Part shown: one piece after another, positions 13,201-26,285 of the stretch
Layout: each line of letters begins with the position of its first letter
Numbering within the stretch: position 1 is the first letter of the stretch
Origin: Numida meleagris
Lineage: Eukaryota > Chordata > Aves > Galliformes > Numididae
NCBI RefSeq assembly: GCF_002078875.1
Contig: NC_034412.1
Location: 14,074,995-14,138,994 of the forward strand
Direction: 5' to 3'
Length of the DNA stretch: 64,000 bases
Made by a program: the position numbers and the translations under genes
Notes under the pieces: model-generated
Told to the model about the DNA's origin: nothing
The model's input: only the letters and a program-made list of their open reading frames with translations
Databases searched by the model: none

Positions 13201-15907
13201 CGAATGGGAGAGGAGGGAAAGAATTAGTATACATAGGTAAAATAATTACAGGGAGAAAAAATTGTTTCTTGGGTACTCATCAGTAAATTTATAGCAGCAA
13301 GATATTAAACCAGTAGGAAATAGAGTGCAAGAAAATATCCTTATATAGGTTACAGTTGTCACCCAGGGTATATGGCTAATATGATGGCACAAGAAAAGAC
13401 ATCATACTCATCTGCTCTAAAAAACAAAGGTAAGTATTTGTTAAGTATGTGCAATATCACTAAATAATTCTAAGGAGAAAAGCTATTGCCAAAATAAAGA
13501 TGACTATTGGTCTGCAAACCACATCCACTTGAATCAAAGCATATTGTTCTGCAGTAAACTTTAGAACTATGGAGACTGCCTTGTCTGCTGCAAAGCCTAG
13601 GACCCTGTGAATCAGAAAGATATATCAGTAGCCCTGTGCCTTTATTGTACAATGGGTCCATTTGGTCTGTTTTGCTAGTTGTACAATTTCTGATAGGCTT
13701 GTTCAAAGCAGGGTGGCCAAATATAGTTATAAACATTTTCTTTTGGGAGTAGATTAAATTATGCACAATTATGTCATACTATGCTGCAGGTGCCAGAAGT
13801 TTTCATAACTCAAGGCAGAAATTTAGACAAAATTAATGGAGAAAAAAAATGAGTAAAGTGCCATTAAACACAGATAAAACTTCTAGCTCAGCAGTTCTCT
13901 GAATCAGAAACTTCTGAAGGCTACAAGGAAAAAAAGAATGCATACTTTCCCTGATCTTCCATTTAGAGCTTTTAAGCAGCTGTGTGTCTGTTTACAGAAA
14001 GAAGGGAGTTTGAGTGTAAATAAGGCCTGGAGCATTACCTATTGGTATTGATCAGATTTTTTTAAAAAGCATTTTAATATATTTAAATTCAGTCCACGGT
14101 GTAATTGCTCACTTCGCTATATAGCTCAACAAATATCTGGAAGCCAAGTGCCTTTCATTAAATTGCAATAAGAGTGGAAGAGGAGCCAAATACATTTGTT
14201 ACAGTTGAACATGTAAACCAAAAGATGAAGTGGAGATCGTATTTCCAACTAAAGCCAGAGAAGATCAGCAGAGCTGCAATAATCCTCAGGGAGGGATTGA
14301 GCTCATTTTATTTTTGTTACCTAATTATTATTTTTTAATCTCAAATAGTTATCTTAGGCTGTCTTTATAGTCAACGGAGGGAGGGAACATCAGAAATCCC
14401 ACACTAAAAAGAAGCTCAAATGCCTAAAAGCACTGAAAGGTGCTCAAATGACTGATTTCAGTTAAAATTATGACTTCTCAGCAACAAAACCTTAGGTGAA
14501 TGGATCCTACTCATTTTGTCTTTTCACACCTAGGACTCTCTGATCTCCATCAGGGAGGGCTACCCCCATGTACCATTATAAAACCTGACTAAACTCATAA
14601 TGACATGAAAGCAGTCTTTAGGAAGTATAGCATGAGTCTCAAACTGAGGTAACATCCATGCCTGAGTGCCTGCAGATCACTAACAAAGAAAATATTAGTC
14701 ATTACTCTTTATGAAAGTAATACAAGGCCTCCTATAAACTGAAAAACCAATGCACATTTCTAATGTAGCTTCAAAAAGCAAATCATTATGTATATCATTT
14801 TGTGTAAACACAGTCATCAAGGGAATTTGGAATAAATTTATACTAACATTTTAATAAGTTTCATAAGAAAGATGCTCATCACAAAAATAACGAATGATGG
14901 AATTAAAGAACCACTGAAAATTGCTAATGTGTTTAATCATCTCAACATCTATATTTATATATGAGAAATTTGTATGATATAGTAGTGAGTGCAGTTACAA
15001 GTTTCTGAGCAGGGGCTGCAGTTTAGACTGATTCACAGACACAAAACCAGAGCTTGCCTTGTCTGCAGGCAAATGGGAAGGCCTCTGACCATTTGTGTGG
15101 GGGCACCTGAAGGTCTCCCTTTCATCCAGATATTCAGTTAATCAACCAGAAAAGTCTGAGCCAAAGAGAAAATAACAAGATCAGCGCAATATATAAAATA
15201 AGGAGAATGCAGAAAAACAGCTGTGAGGTGTAATAAATCTTGACATTTTTCTTTGACCTAGAACCACACCTAAATAAAATTCCCATTAAGCTAGTCACTT
15301 AGATACGCTAACAGGCGTCAAATTCAGCAGTGCATACACAAAAGTACTGGCAAATACAGTTAACCCATGCTGTAATCCCAGCAAACTCTGTTCAGTCATC
15401 TTTCTGCACTGACAGTTTTTAAGTACAAAAAGACCATTTCTGACCTTCATGTTTACCAAATGGCTGTCATTCTTCTTTCTTTTTCTTTGACTCACAATAT
15501 CTCATCTCTCCATCCTAAGCAGGACTGTTTTATCTTGCAACAAACAATGCTAGGGAAAACACATGGAAAGTGCAGAAACCAAGAGTAGAGCCTGGCTGGG
15601 AGCAACACCTTGCACGCTAGCATTTGTCCCATAACAGGATCCCCTGTCCTGTATAAAGAGGCAAAGTGTCCCCCAAAAAAATCACTTGCCCAAGTGCAAT
15701 TTCTTGTATTTTTCAGAAAGAAATATATCCACAAGCACAGCACTCCAGTGAGACTGCTGAAATTTTGATCTGGCAACCATAAACAAATGGCTAAACCTCA
15801 AGATTTCCAATTGGAAAAATTGCCAGAAATAAAAAGATGACATTTCTAAGGAAACATGGCCTTTTGGAAAGGCTTTATCCTAGAGATCTCCATTGCTTTT
15901 TAAGGTT
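7289..15907. other. Non-coding DNA, no gene seen
   Basis: Apart from the AG microsatellite near 9.98 kb I see no gene or mobile element. Open frames are short and overlap on both strands. A slightly GC-richer patch lies at about 9.64-10.34 kb, with overlapping frames on both strands and no recognisable product. Confidence 0.55.
9977..9997. repeat. (AG)n microsatellite
   Basis: Ten uninterrupted AG units plus one base, preceded by an imperfect GAGAAAG lead-in. This is a simple dinucleotide repeat likely to vary in length between individuals. Confidence 0.95.
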
Positions 15908-16165
15908 ATCATAGAATGGTTTGAGTTGGAAGAGACCTCAAAGACTTTCTAGTTTCAACCCCCTGCCACGGTCTGGTTCACCCCCAGCAGCTCAGGCTTC
16001 CCAGGGCCCCATCCAACCTGGCCTTGAGCACCTCCAGGGATGGGACATTCACAGCTTCTCTGGGCAGCCTGTGCCAGGGCCTTACCACCCTCCTAGTGAA
16101 AACCATTCCCCTGACATCTAATCTAAATCTCTTCTCCTTTTGCTATGGTCCTCTCCCAGCTGGTT
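15908..16165 (-). mobile_element. CR1 LINE fragment, minus strand
   Basis: Read on the plus strand, this begins with the reverse complement of the CR1 tail (ATCATAGAATGGTTTGAG) and runs through the reversed 3' untranslated region and the end of ORF2. Shared blocks with the 43.6 kb copy include GGTTTGRGTTGGAA, a CAGCC(T)GSCCTTGA-type segment, CTTCTCTGGGCAGCCTGTG and ATCTAATCTAAATCT. The element is therefore on the minus strand, with its 3' end at the left and its 5' truncation at the right. Similarity fades after about 16,160, so that border is approximate. Frames inside are broken, so it is a dead copy. Confidence 0.92.
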
Positions 16166-19100
16166 TCACTATCAGCTGAGCATCAATCCCTGTTTTAAGC
16201 ACCCAGCTGCAGCAAAGCGGCCAGAACCAGAGCCTCCAACAAAACTTTTGCTAGCTTTTACAGGCACAGCAGGCAGGGTGAGCAAAGGCAAGAAAACCTG
16301 CAAATAGAAATCATGAGCAGAAATATCAAAGATAAGGCTGTATGAGGGTCCTATTTATAACTGACCATATGGCAACTGATGTCCTGGTGCTCACACAGAG
16401 CACCTCCACAACTCCAGCCCCTGAGCTCCTTCCCACCACACTCTTTTGCCAGGTTTATTTATACTTTTCCCCAGCTCTAAAGGCAAATCAAGTTAATTGG
16501 CTATTACATGAGATTAAGCAAAATGACTAAAGGAATCAAGAGAGAATATAACGCTCTGATTCACTGTGCATCATTCTCTATGGGAATTGTGTAACGACAC
16601 AATAGTTTTTCCTGCACAAAGTAAGGAAGGCTTCATATCTTCTGCTGAATGCAGAACTGACGGACAGTGAAGGTTTATACCTGTGTAACTATTCAAATGC
16701 TCATTCTCAAAGTTTCACAGAACTTTCCACTGAACTGGCATTTCAATTTCAGATGTACTTGCACCCCCAAAACTGAACAATCATCTTAAATGCCTGCCAA
16801 TTTTGTAACTGCACGATGAAATAATATTTTTTTTTATTGAACACTCTGCAATATTAGTCCGTTTGGAATAGAGATAAGAAATTAAAGAGCCAAAAAGGCC
16901 ATTCCAGTCAATGATCTAAGATGAAGAGATGCCTGGGGGAAAAGAGACAAATTTGGAGTGTAGGAAATGAAAAACAATTACAAGAATTAAAATAATTGTA
17001 TTTTCCATGAGGGGAAAATAGAGATATAGGATAAATTACTAAGATGGGTTTCTAGAATAAACAGTGCAGCATTCACAATGGTAATAATGGAGTTTCAAGT
17101 AGAGCTATGAGAAAATCTGCTTAGTGAGCATAAACCCAACTTTAAAAAATTCTAATCACAAACGTGGTGAACCTAGGGAGAGATTAATTAAGGCTAGTGG
17201 AAACAAAAAGGGAAAGGGGAGGGCCTACTGCAGCAGTTCCCTTTACCTTCTCAAATTTCCAGCAACTGTAAACAAAAGAATGTCTGCGAGAGACAGTGAG
17301 TGCAAGAAGAGGAGAATGCAACGCTATCATGTTCCCTTGTCCTATGCTTAACTCCCTTCCCAAAAATATTAAGTGATGTGATCTGCATGGGGCATCTGTG
17401 GATGCCAACATTTTTATAAGCTACAATTCCTTTGAAAAGGTGGTTTTATTTGGTACGCAGTAAGAAGATGAACATTTTGTCAGGTGAAATGTATTGTTAA
17501 TCAAGTGACACGGAATGGATTGGACCAAGTAGTATATTCCCCCATTTTCTCTAGTGCTAGAGTTCACCCTCTGATTTTTGCTTCCCTAAACACTGAAAAT
17601 AGGCTGAGAATCAAAGAACAGCATCCTACAGCGTACGGTCCTAGTGCTTAAGCTGGTTTCCTTCAAAACTCCAATCCATTTAGCTGCAGATCAGAAGTAT
17701 ACGCTACTCCTGCCTTTTCATCACATGCAGTAGGAAACCCTTAGAGATTTGGGGAAAAAACTGAGAGAGAGATTCATCACTGTCTAATTCAGGTTTCTCT
17801 CTTTCAATATGCTCAAGTCTTGCCTGCTTTTATAAGGTAGGATGCTATACAATTACACAGGAGATTTCATCCAGGTATCAGTATCTCAATTCCTTGTGTA
17901 CAAGGATATACATCAGAAATATCACTTACAGCAGTGCTTACAGTAATATCTGTGGCTTAGTCTTGGAGACTAAATATCCCCAAACACCATGTGTCTGGTA
18001 CGAATAAACGCTTTCAGTAGATTATGTCAATGTCTGATCTACTGAAATAACACCAGTAGAGCACATCAGTTGGTGCTAGGAGCCTACTCTCATCACTGCA
18101 CACATTTGAGGAGGGGGGTTACTTCCAACCGGTATCTGCAAACCAGTTTCTCCATCAGCACAGGCTGCCAGGCACCACTGTATGTGTCACCTTTGTTTCA
18201 ATTGCCATTCATGGAACTACAAGTTTCTTTGTCATTTCTTAGATCTTCAATGCAAGACCACTACTATCAAAATTAAGAAGGATATCAGAGGAATTTGTTG
18301 ATAGCTTGTTCACCATTGCTCCAGTGTTGTCAGCTTCAGTTTCTCATTCACCAGTTTATAATTTCAGGGCTAGTACTCACTTTAGAAATTATATTTGTAG
18401 AGGTCCAAAATAAGTGGACATAAAATACCAATAAATTCAAGTTGCATTTATTTATACTTTAAGATTTGAAAGCCACTTTCATGATTTGAGGAGACAGAGT
18501 TCATTTCTCTCCTACTAATCTGGAATAAAATAACAGGAAAGATTGTCTTGATCTGCAGTAACAACGCCGGAATCAAACAGAAGGCTCTAATGTCCTTCTC
18601 CAGTCTTAAGATGAATTGCATTTTCATAAAAATTTTTATACTCCATTCACCTTATATCCCTTTGCCTTATTCCTCATCCTGAGTTTTTAATAAATGACTC
18701 ATTAACTCAGCCCTGCCAGCTTTCTTTCGGTACACAATATTTCAATATTTAATGCAGTATAAGAGAGGCTCTACTAGCCAACATGATTAGTCATAGCCTC
18801 ATCTTTGCTTACCATGCTATTTTATTTATTTTTAAAAGAGCCATCTTGACTGCATTCTCTGCTCTATTTCATGCTGTGTTGGTTTGTGTTGGAAATCCTG
18901 AACAAGACATGTTTTATTTGTAAAATTCTGGAATGACCTAGCTTTAACCAAATGCTGCAAGCACTGAGATTTACATTTTATGTGAACTGTGCTGACAACT
19001 CTAAGCCAGCTGTACTAACTCACTGAGCCATCCCGTTCCGTAAAGCATATCTTCAAGAGCGCAGATGCACTCCACCACTATGTACAGGAGAGCAGCAAGA

Positions 19101-22100
19101 GAAACTCTGCTGCCCTCTAACCCTCCAGATCTCTGCTGTCACATGATCTGCAGCGCATTATGTTCTCCCAGAACTCCTAATCTCTTTCAGAAAAAGTGTG
19201 CTTTTTAAGATTCCCCTCTTTCTCTCTACTCCCATACTCATTTCAGGTCACTTTAAAAAACTTCTTTTTTCCCCTTTCTTCAAAAAAGGCTGTTTTGAGC
19301 TTACCTGAAGATTTCATTCACATTAGATGCTCAGACTCTTCTCACAGATATCACTGAATGTATTAACAAAGACAAAAACATAACATTAAACTTGAGTATC
19401 CTATACCTCTCTCTGAAAATAATGTTTAAGCACATCATAAATCCACCTACCATTTATCTAGCTAATATATCCCCTCTGTATTCTAAGGCTTCTGACTGAA
19501 ACCAGCAAGGATAGAAGATCTAACATTTTTATTACATTCCTCAGATAGCAAAGTGTCACATCCCCAAAAGTAGTTTCACCTGTTTTAATTGCTTGTTAGT
19601 TAAGCCAACTTGCCTACATTTGCAAGAATATTTTTGTTGTAATTAAGATAGACATAGTTACTTAATGCTGAAGAAAGTAATTATCACCTTCATTTACAGA
19701 ATGTGCTGTCTCCTCAGTAATAATAAACCAGAGAGATTTGTTCATCATTAACCTAAAAAGACTATTCATAGAAAAGGGCCCATTTGTAATCTGATGAGTA
19801 TTGGATCAAATTAGAAAATCTTGTGAAGACTCAATTGAGTTAATACAAGTTTTATCTTTCTCACTACTTCCTACTCTCAACTCTTTCTTTTTTCCTTTGT
19901 ACCTCAATATGCTGCCTTTAAAAATGAATTTTATCTTGTTTTTCCCCCTCCAAAAGCCACTGTGTCTCACTGAAATTCTTGGGGATGTAGTTGTGAGTCA
20001 GTCATGATGAAATCTGGCCCTAAATGGGTTAAACAATTAGAATTAAATCCTGATCTCAATGAATTTAATGGCAGGGCTCTTCTTCACCTCAGTTGGTTCG
20101 GGATTCCACCCTAGGTCATATGGCAGAATTTTACCCTCTGTTTGAGGAGAAAATGAATTAACTGTCACATGCTAGACAGATGAACATAAAGCAAATTAAT
20201 CTGTAACCAGAAAACAAGCCACGGGGAACATCACCATCACACACAGCTCTATACATCAAGAGACCTTCTGTTCAGTATTAAAGCTATGAAGGTGCCTCTT
20301 TCTCCCTCCAGTTCCACAGCCTGGAAGCCTTCTTTGAACCAACTTCAGGAGGTGTCTCTGCTGCCAGCTCCTTTTCCATGAAGCAAGTCCAACTGCAACA
20401 TCTCCTCGATTCTTGATTAATTAGTGGGCCGTCCTGCACACTCACGATATGTATTCCATGCAGAAGAGGGCTCTGGCACTGGTCCAACCCAAAGTGTAGG
20501 AAGCCAAGTGAAAAATTCTCACCAGTAATAAAAACAGTTAGGGTAATGGAGCTTTACAAAAAAGGAAAACATTTCATTTGCACTTTACATTTTTCTTCCA
20601 AACAGATGGATGTTCTGAACATGAATAAATACTAGAATGGATTGAAAAATGAGCATGTTTTACTAAGAGTTTTTTAAAAGTTTTGCTCTGTTCTAACTGA
20701 AAAAAAAATGAGTCAAACTTTGTCAGTCAGCCTTGGACATCATTGCAATATGGCTTTAACAAGCTGAATCTCATGTCTCTGAGTAGTCCATACCGGAATA
20801 CTTTCCCTCAGGAATTATTTACAATACTAGTAAAAAAGACGAAAATCACACTAAACCTGTATGCTGCTCTGTTAGGACAATAAACTTCAAGAGTAAGGTC
20901 AATATCTCAGAAACAGCTCTCATTTACGGGTCTTTGAAAAGTGAAAATGAGAGCTGAACTGGCCATAAAGTAGCACAGTCAATTAACCAGAAGGATGCAG
21001 TGAAGTTGCAGAGGAGGCAGCGCTCTGTAAGGCTGTGTTTTGCTTGTTTTTCATGTCTGTTTCCTCTCTCCTTTCTGTGTACATCAAAGCTTGATCTAAA
21101 AGTCTTATTTAAATAGATGAAATTCTGTTCTCTTAACATTCCTGCAAACTAAGGAAAATAAACACAGGAGCAGGGATGTTATTATGACAACTCCTACACT
21201 CCATTAAATTCTCTCAGGAAAGTATGAAGTGTAATCAGACAAACAGACTGAAGAAAATGCCCTAAAACCAGAAAGTGATTAGCGGAAAATGGTACAGCAA
21301 ATAGCCAGTGTGAAACTGATCAGTATTGATGGGACAGCCCACTCTGCCCAGTGGCAAAGGTATGTGTTTCCCCATTGCTGAATCACCAGATGTTTCACCC
21401 CCAGATGCTGCAGAATTCTGTTCCCCAGTGAGAGTGGAAGGCAAGATAATGCTTTGGTCAGGAGAAACATGCCTTGCCCACACCGTGGGCTGTTTGCAGA
21501 GACCCAGCACCATCGCTTGGTCCCCACCTTCAGAGGACCCTCCACACAGCAGCTCCTTCACATCTCTCAGGGCAACACAAAGGGCTCAGGCTGTGGAGCT
21601 CTTGATCACATTTAGTATGTCCTTTTTCCCCTTCCTTTCTTTTTTATTTTTTTTTTATTTTTAACAATGACAGTATTTTTTAAGACTGGAAGCACATCCA
21701 AATACTGTCAGAAAAAGGGGAGGTTTTGATTACAGTTAGTTATCTGGCTCTATCTATTTAGAAATGTCTGAACAAATAACTCCGATGTCAGATGCTCTAG
21801 TTCTGGCAGAGTAAAGAAATACGATTAGATCTGGCTGCCCAGATGTCCCAACATTGAGAATAATATTTTTAAGCACGAACTCATGTACTGCTGCTGTCAT
21901 GTAGTTCAACAGGCTTATTTTGTTCTCATGGGCTATGAATTGTAATAAAATTGAACCAGATTAATGGTTATAACTGGCCTCTCTTCTGTCATACATTAAT
22001 TCAACAGAAAACAAGTGTCTTTATGAGTACAAAAAGCCTTTTTCCGTGTGTTGACCTGCAGGTACTGGACAATCTGCCCTTGAAGGAATATCCAGAAATA

Positions 22101-24120
22101 AGGCCTCCTTGTCTCCATTTCTTTACTGTGCTTTGAGTGCACATTTCCAACTACCATATGACTCTTTCTAATTATATTTATATAAATATATATATACTTT
22201 AAGTATAAATATATAAACTTATTAATTTCTTCATATTGCCTTTTTCAGCTATCTTCACTTGCTGTCAATCTTTTTTGTTTCTAGGACCACTGAGATAGCA
22301 GTGGTTCCTGTCTTCTTGACAGATGTTTGTGTGTTGGAGGATTGAATCAGATAAAGATCCATGTGCTGCTTACATTGGTCTTGTTGGGTCTATAAAATTC
22401 TCACTTTTACTTACAAAAGCAAGTGTTTGAACATAAGTAATGAAGTATATTATAGCATTTTCTTCTGAGTTAAGAAATAGCTTTATTTGAGAAAGAACTT
22501 GAGGATATGTGCTTTTTCTTAATAATTATCTTTTTTTTTTAATTAAAAGGAAAGACAAGTCCAAGACATGGAAGTAGATGTCCCATTTCACCTAAATCTT
22601 CTGCTGTTTAGAAACAAGTTTCAGCTTTATATGCAAATCAGAAATGAACACTGAGTTTTGACAATAGGTGAATGAAGCTTTCTAGTAACAAGTTGCAGCG
22701 AGATTGCTTTTTCCTGGAAGGAATATGGAAAGGGCTGCCTTTGCTTTCTCTTTAAAATTGTTCACGGGGGTCTCATTATTTTCAGAGAGGTTTATGTAAT
22801 TGCACTCACTCACTCAATTTCAAAAATTGTTTTTTTTTCTCTGTATTTAAAAAAAAAAGACAAGTAAATATTTTAATCTTTTACTTTTTCTTAGTGTATA
22901 GCAAGAAAGTTCAATTACAGCCTCTCTACTTATAAAAATCACACAAAGGCTTCAAGACTCAGCATGTTCTGGCAGTAAAGTGCAAACAATCTTGTGGTTA
23001 CAAAGGCTACTTTGCTGAACCTCATTCCTCCTCTCTCTCCCACCAGCTGAATAAATGAGAGACATATTTAGCAGCTTCAGTAGAAACTATTTTCTCATGC
23101 TCCCACTAACAAATCAGGGCACAAAAGGCAGTAAGTCACAGGGTAGGAGTAAAGGACACAGAGAAAGAACTAAATCAGAATTGATAAGGGAGGATAAATA
23201 GGATAAAAGTAAAAAAAAAAAAAAATTAAAAAACACAATCCCAAACTCTAAATTCAGGCAGCAAATGAAATCTGAGAAGCACATAAGGAGAAGACCTGGT
23301 AGAATGGTAGAATATCCAAAATATGAATGCATTACAAACTTTTAAAACCATGTTTTCCATCATAATCATATTAGATGAACAGAAAGCAACAGCAATGATT
23401 TATCTTTTAAAATTAGTTTTTTTCCCATCATTACAGGTTCTTTATCCAGTACATGATATCATAGCGCAGAGAGAAAATGACAAAAAAAAAAAAAAAAGCA
23501 AGCCACAATACTGTAACTCAGGCACTGCCTTGGTTAGAAAAGAATCACTTGCAATGAGTAAATGTTACTAAAATCTCAGAGTATAGCAGTGTGTTTCTTA
23601 TGCTTTGGTTCAGGTTCATATCTAAAGAAGACTAACCCTTTGCCAAATACCCCGAAGTGCAGGACCACATCTGGAGGGAGGACCAGGTCTCCCCGTTCAT
23701 GAAGCTCTCAGTGAGTCCTGGAGCAACTGCTGCAGAGAGAGCCATTTCTGGAAGTCATTGGCCAACTTCCTATCAAACAGCTTTACACATTTGCAGGAAT
23801 AAAAAGTCAGTCAAAACTAACATCACCCCATGGCAGCCCCCAGCAACTGCTCTCCAGATGGATGCTGCTCTTTGCTGTGTGGCCCAAGGAGCCTTCCCAT
23901 CCCCTTCCCAGCAGCAAATTGCTTTATGGTACTTGCTCCTTCTGATGATAAAGAAAATGACATCTGACATGTTTTGAATTAGAATGACTAAAGATTTTCC
24001 CCCAGACAGTACATTTAAATATATACAGGTCTCATCCCAAAATGGTACAATACAGGTTTGATTTCTATGACCTTTACCACAGGCAATAAACTTCAGACAG
24101 GAGACAGAGCAAGGTAGACT
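16166..24120. other. Non-coding DNA, no gene seen
   Basis: No gene, RNA or mobile element is recognised. A moderately GC-rich patch at about 21.33-21.60 kb has long frames on both strands, which cancel each other as coding evidence. An AT-rich stretch of TATA-like repeats lies at about 22.17-22.22 kb. Poly-A tracts occur near 23.21 and 23.48 kb. Confidence 0.55.
23482..23497. repeat. Poly-A tract (16 A)
   Basis: Uninterrupted adenine run. I see no polyadenylation signal or retrocopy body just upstream, so it is treated as simple sequence. A similar 15-A run lies at 23211-23225. Confidence 0.9.
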
Positions 24121-24300
24121 GTCCTAATTGCTCTGCGTAGCCACAATTAATCCATAGCCTCACTACTGGGCTTTAATTTGCAGCAGAAGCTACCTCACCA
24201 CATCAAAGATAGTGATTCACCTCTCCACTAATCAAAATTTGAAGAGCCACTACCAATTAGAGAGCTAAGTCCAATCATTATGAGACTCGGCATTAATTAA
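24121..24300. promoter_or_regulatory. Candidate cis-element: dense ATTA/TAAT sites
   Basis: This 180-base block holds many homeodomain-type core sites within a short span: CTAATTG, ACAATTAATCC, TTTAATTTGC, CTAATCAAA, CCAATTAG, CAATCATTATG and CATTAATTAA. Homeodomain proteins bind ATTA/TAAT cores, and clusters of them occur in conserved developmental enhancers. In AT-rich DNA such cores are also common by chance, so this is only a candidate. No promoter elements or start site are seen with it. Confidence 0.15.
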
Positions 24301-26232
24301 ACAAAATTATAAGTTTTCATTTGGTTCACTGAGTGCACCAAGAATTTCACCAGAATAGATCTCATAGATTTTAACTACTTTTCCAGGAATGTTTTGCTCA
24401 GTGTAATTAAACTCACTCTGTCTCTCAGTAACCACAAAATTCCACGCCCTTCTGTTGTTATACAAATGGTACTGATTTGAAAAGCTTCTCCTTCTTAACA
24501 ATGATGAAGAAAAAAGGAACTTGGTCCAGCTTTGTGCTTTTTAGCAATTAGACTGATACTTAAAGAAAAAGTGACATGACAGGAAATAAACACAGATGCT
24601 GTAAATCATGTAGGTCTATTGACTACAGACAGTTTAGGATTAAGGAAATAATTTCTTAAAAGCAGATGTACCAGTTCTGCTAACATCACTATGACGCTCT
24701 TCAGTGACTTCTACTCTATAGCATTTACACTGGGTTTTATTTTAAACTTTGGTCTGTCTGTTGTTGGAAATATCATCAGTAAACTGGAGTCCATCCATTT
24801 TTCATATCCTAATGAAACAGGTTTGGGTAAAGAGAGAAACACCAAATCCTCAGCTTTGATAAACTGACCAAATGGAGACACAGCACCAGGTCACAGTACC
24901 TTAGTATCTGGCTCTGAGGATATATACATTCATAAAGCTAAGATAAAAATCCAACCAAGCATTTTAAAAATGCAACAAAAATCACAATTGTGAAAATGCA
25001 GAATGCCAAGGATAAGAAAGAACTCAGCATGGTAAAATAAATGGTCTTGAGCTCTTATTTGATTTTTGTTTGCAACAAAAGATTGGTTTAAAAAAAAATG
25101 TATGATAGCTCTCCCTACTTAGGTCAAAGTCTGTTAGGAGATAGTACAAACCAAAACAGAGACAACAGTGATTTTTCATGGAGTTATTCATTCCTTTAAG
25201 TACCCAGAAGGTACCACTCTATGAATGCCATCCAGGTAAGTGGGGTAAGGGATTCATCTGAGACAAAAGAAGTCAAAGCAAACCCCAGAGGATTTCAGCT
25301 TGAAGCTTCTTCCTGTGGGCTCAGCCCTGGAGGTGCTGCTGCATGACATCCCAGGTAGCAGAACACGAAGAGTAAGCCATGAATAATTAGCTGGCTAAGG
25401 CAAATCTGTTGTGTGACTAACACCCAGGAACTTGAGCTGTGTTTCAAACCCCAAATTAAGCTCAGTTTGGACCTGAGATCCCTTCAAATAATAATTTGAT
25501 TAAATCTGCCAGATATTTAGCTACAGCTAAAGCTGTGGAAATGATAAATGCTCAGATCCAAGCGTGTATGTTCTCTTTCCTTTCCTTCTTTTTACCAAAC
25601 CTGTCCTCTTGTTACTTTGTATTCCTTAAAAGATGGCATAAATTATATGCATGGGGCTGCAGGGTGGCTGTGAATGGCACTGGTGCTAAAAGGAAGCTTT
25701 GCAGCATCAGGATACAGAGGGACAAGATACAATGAAATATGAGCTTCCAAGTCAATCTACATGTCATGGTTTGTTTCCTAAGGAAGAAGAAAACAATGAC
25801 AGTGCTCAGCTTCAAATCAAAATATTTTATTGCCATGCCAGGCTGTACAAATGTTGTCAATGTGTAAGAAAGGAGAAACCTTGGGTAACTGTCAGCAACA
25901 GATACAACATAGCATGCATCTGCCCAACATTTCACAGTGTGTTTGGGGTTTTATCCCCTGTGTCCATTTGTCATTATTGTCCATTTCTGAGTTGGTGGCA
26001 GGTTGTTACATAGCATGATGCTATCCCTGCCGTCTCTTTCCTTTCTCCTAGGGTTATGCACAGTTTTTCCTCATTGTTTTTTAATGGAAAGTCTTTTATC
26101 ATTTCTGGTAATGTAAGCAAATATCTTCCTAACAATGCTTTATACTATTCATACTGGGAAAGAAAGCACATTTTTTGTAGTGTTGACTTTTTTTGTCACA
26201 TGGGCTGCACAATCTCCCTTGTTCCAGTTCTC

Positions 26233-26285
26233 TTTCATTATAATAAATGAGTTTCATTATCATAAATGGATTTCATTATGGTATA
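26233..26285. repeat. 19-bp tandem repeat, about 2.8 copies
   Basis: Two full 19-base units (26233-26251 and 26252-26270) begin TTTCATTAT and continue with an ATAAATG segment. They are followed by a partial third unit at 26271-26285. The two full units differ at only a few bases. This looks like a small local duplication, too short for a satellite. Confidence 0.85.

Noticed and set aside
20040..20130. Possible further copy of the CAATGG-core ancient repeat
   Set aside because: CTGATCTCAATGAATTTAATGG is suggestive, but the flanks do not line up with the better copies at 55.1 and 57.0 kb.
21262..21664. Overlapping long frames on both strands in a GC-richer patch
   Set aside because: Simultaneous openness on both strands reflects composition. 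No product is recognisable, and the plus frame runs into a T-rich low-complexity tail.
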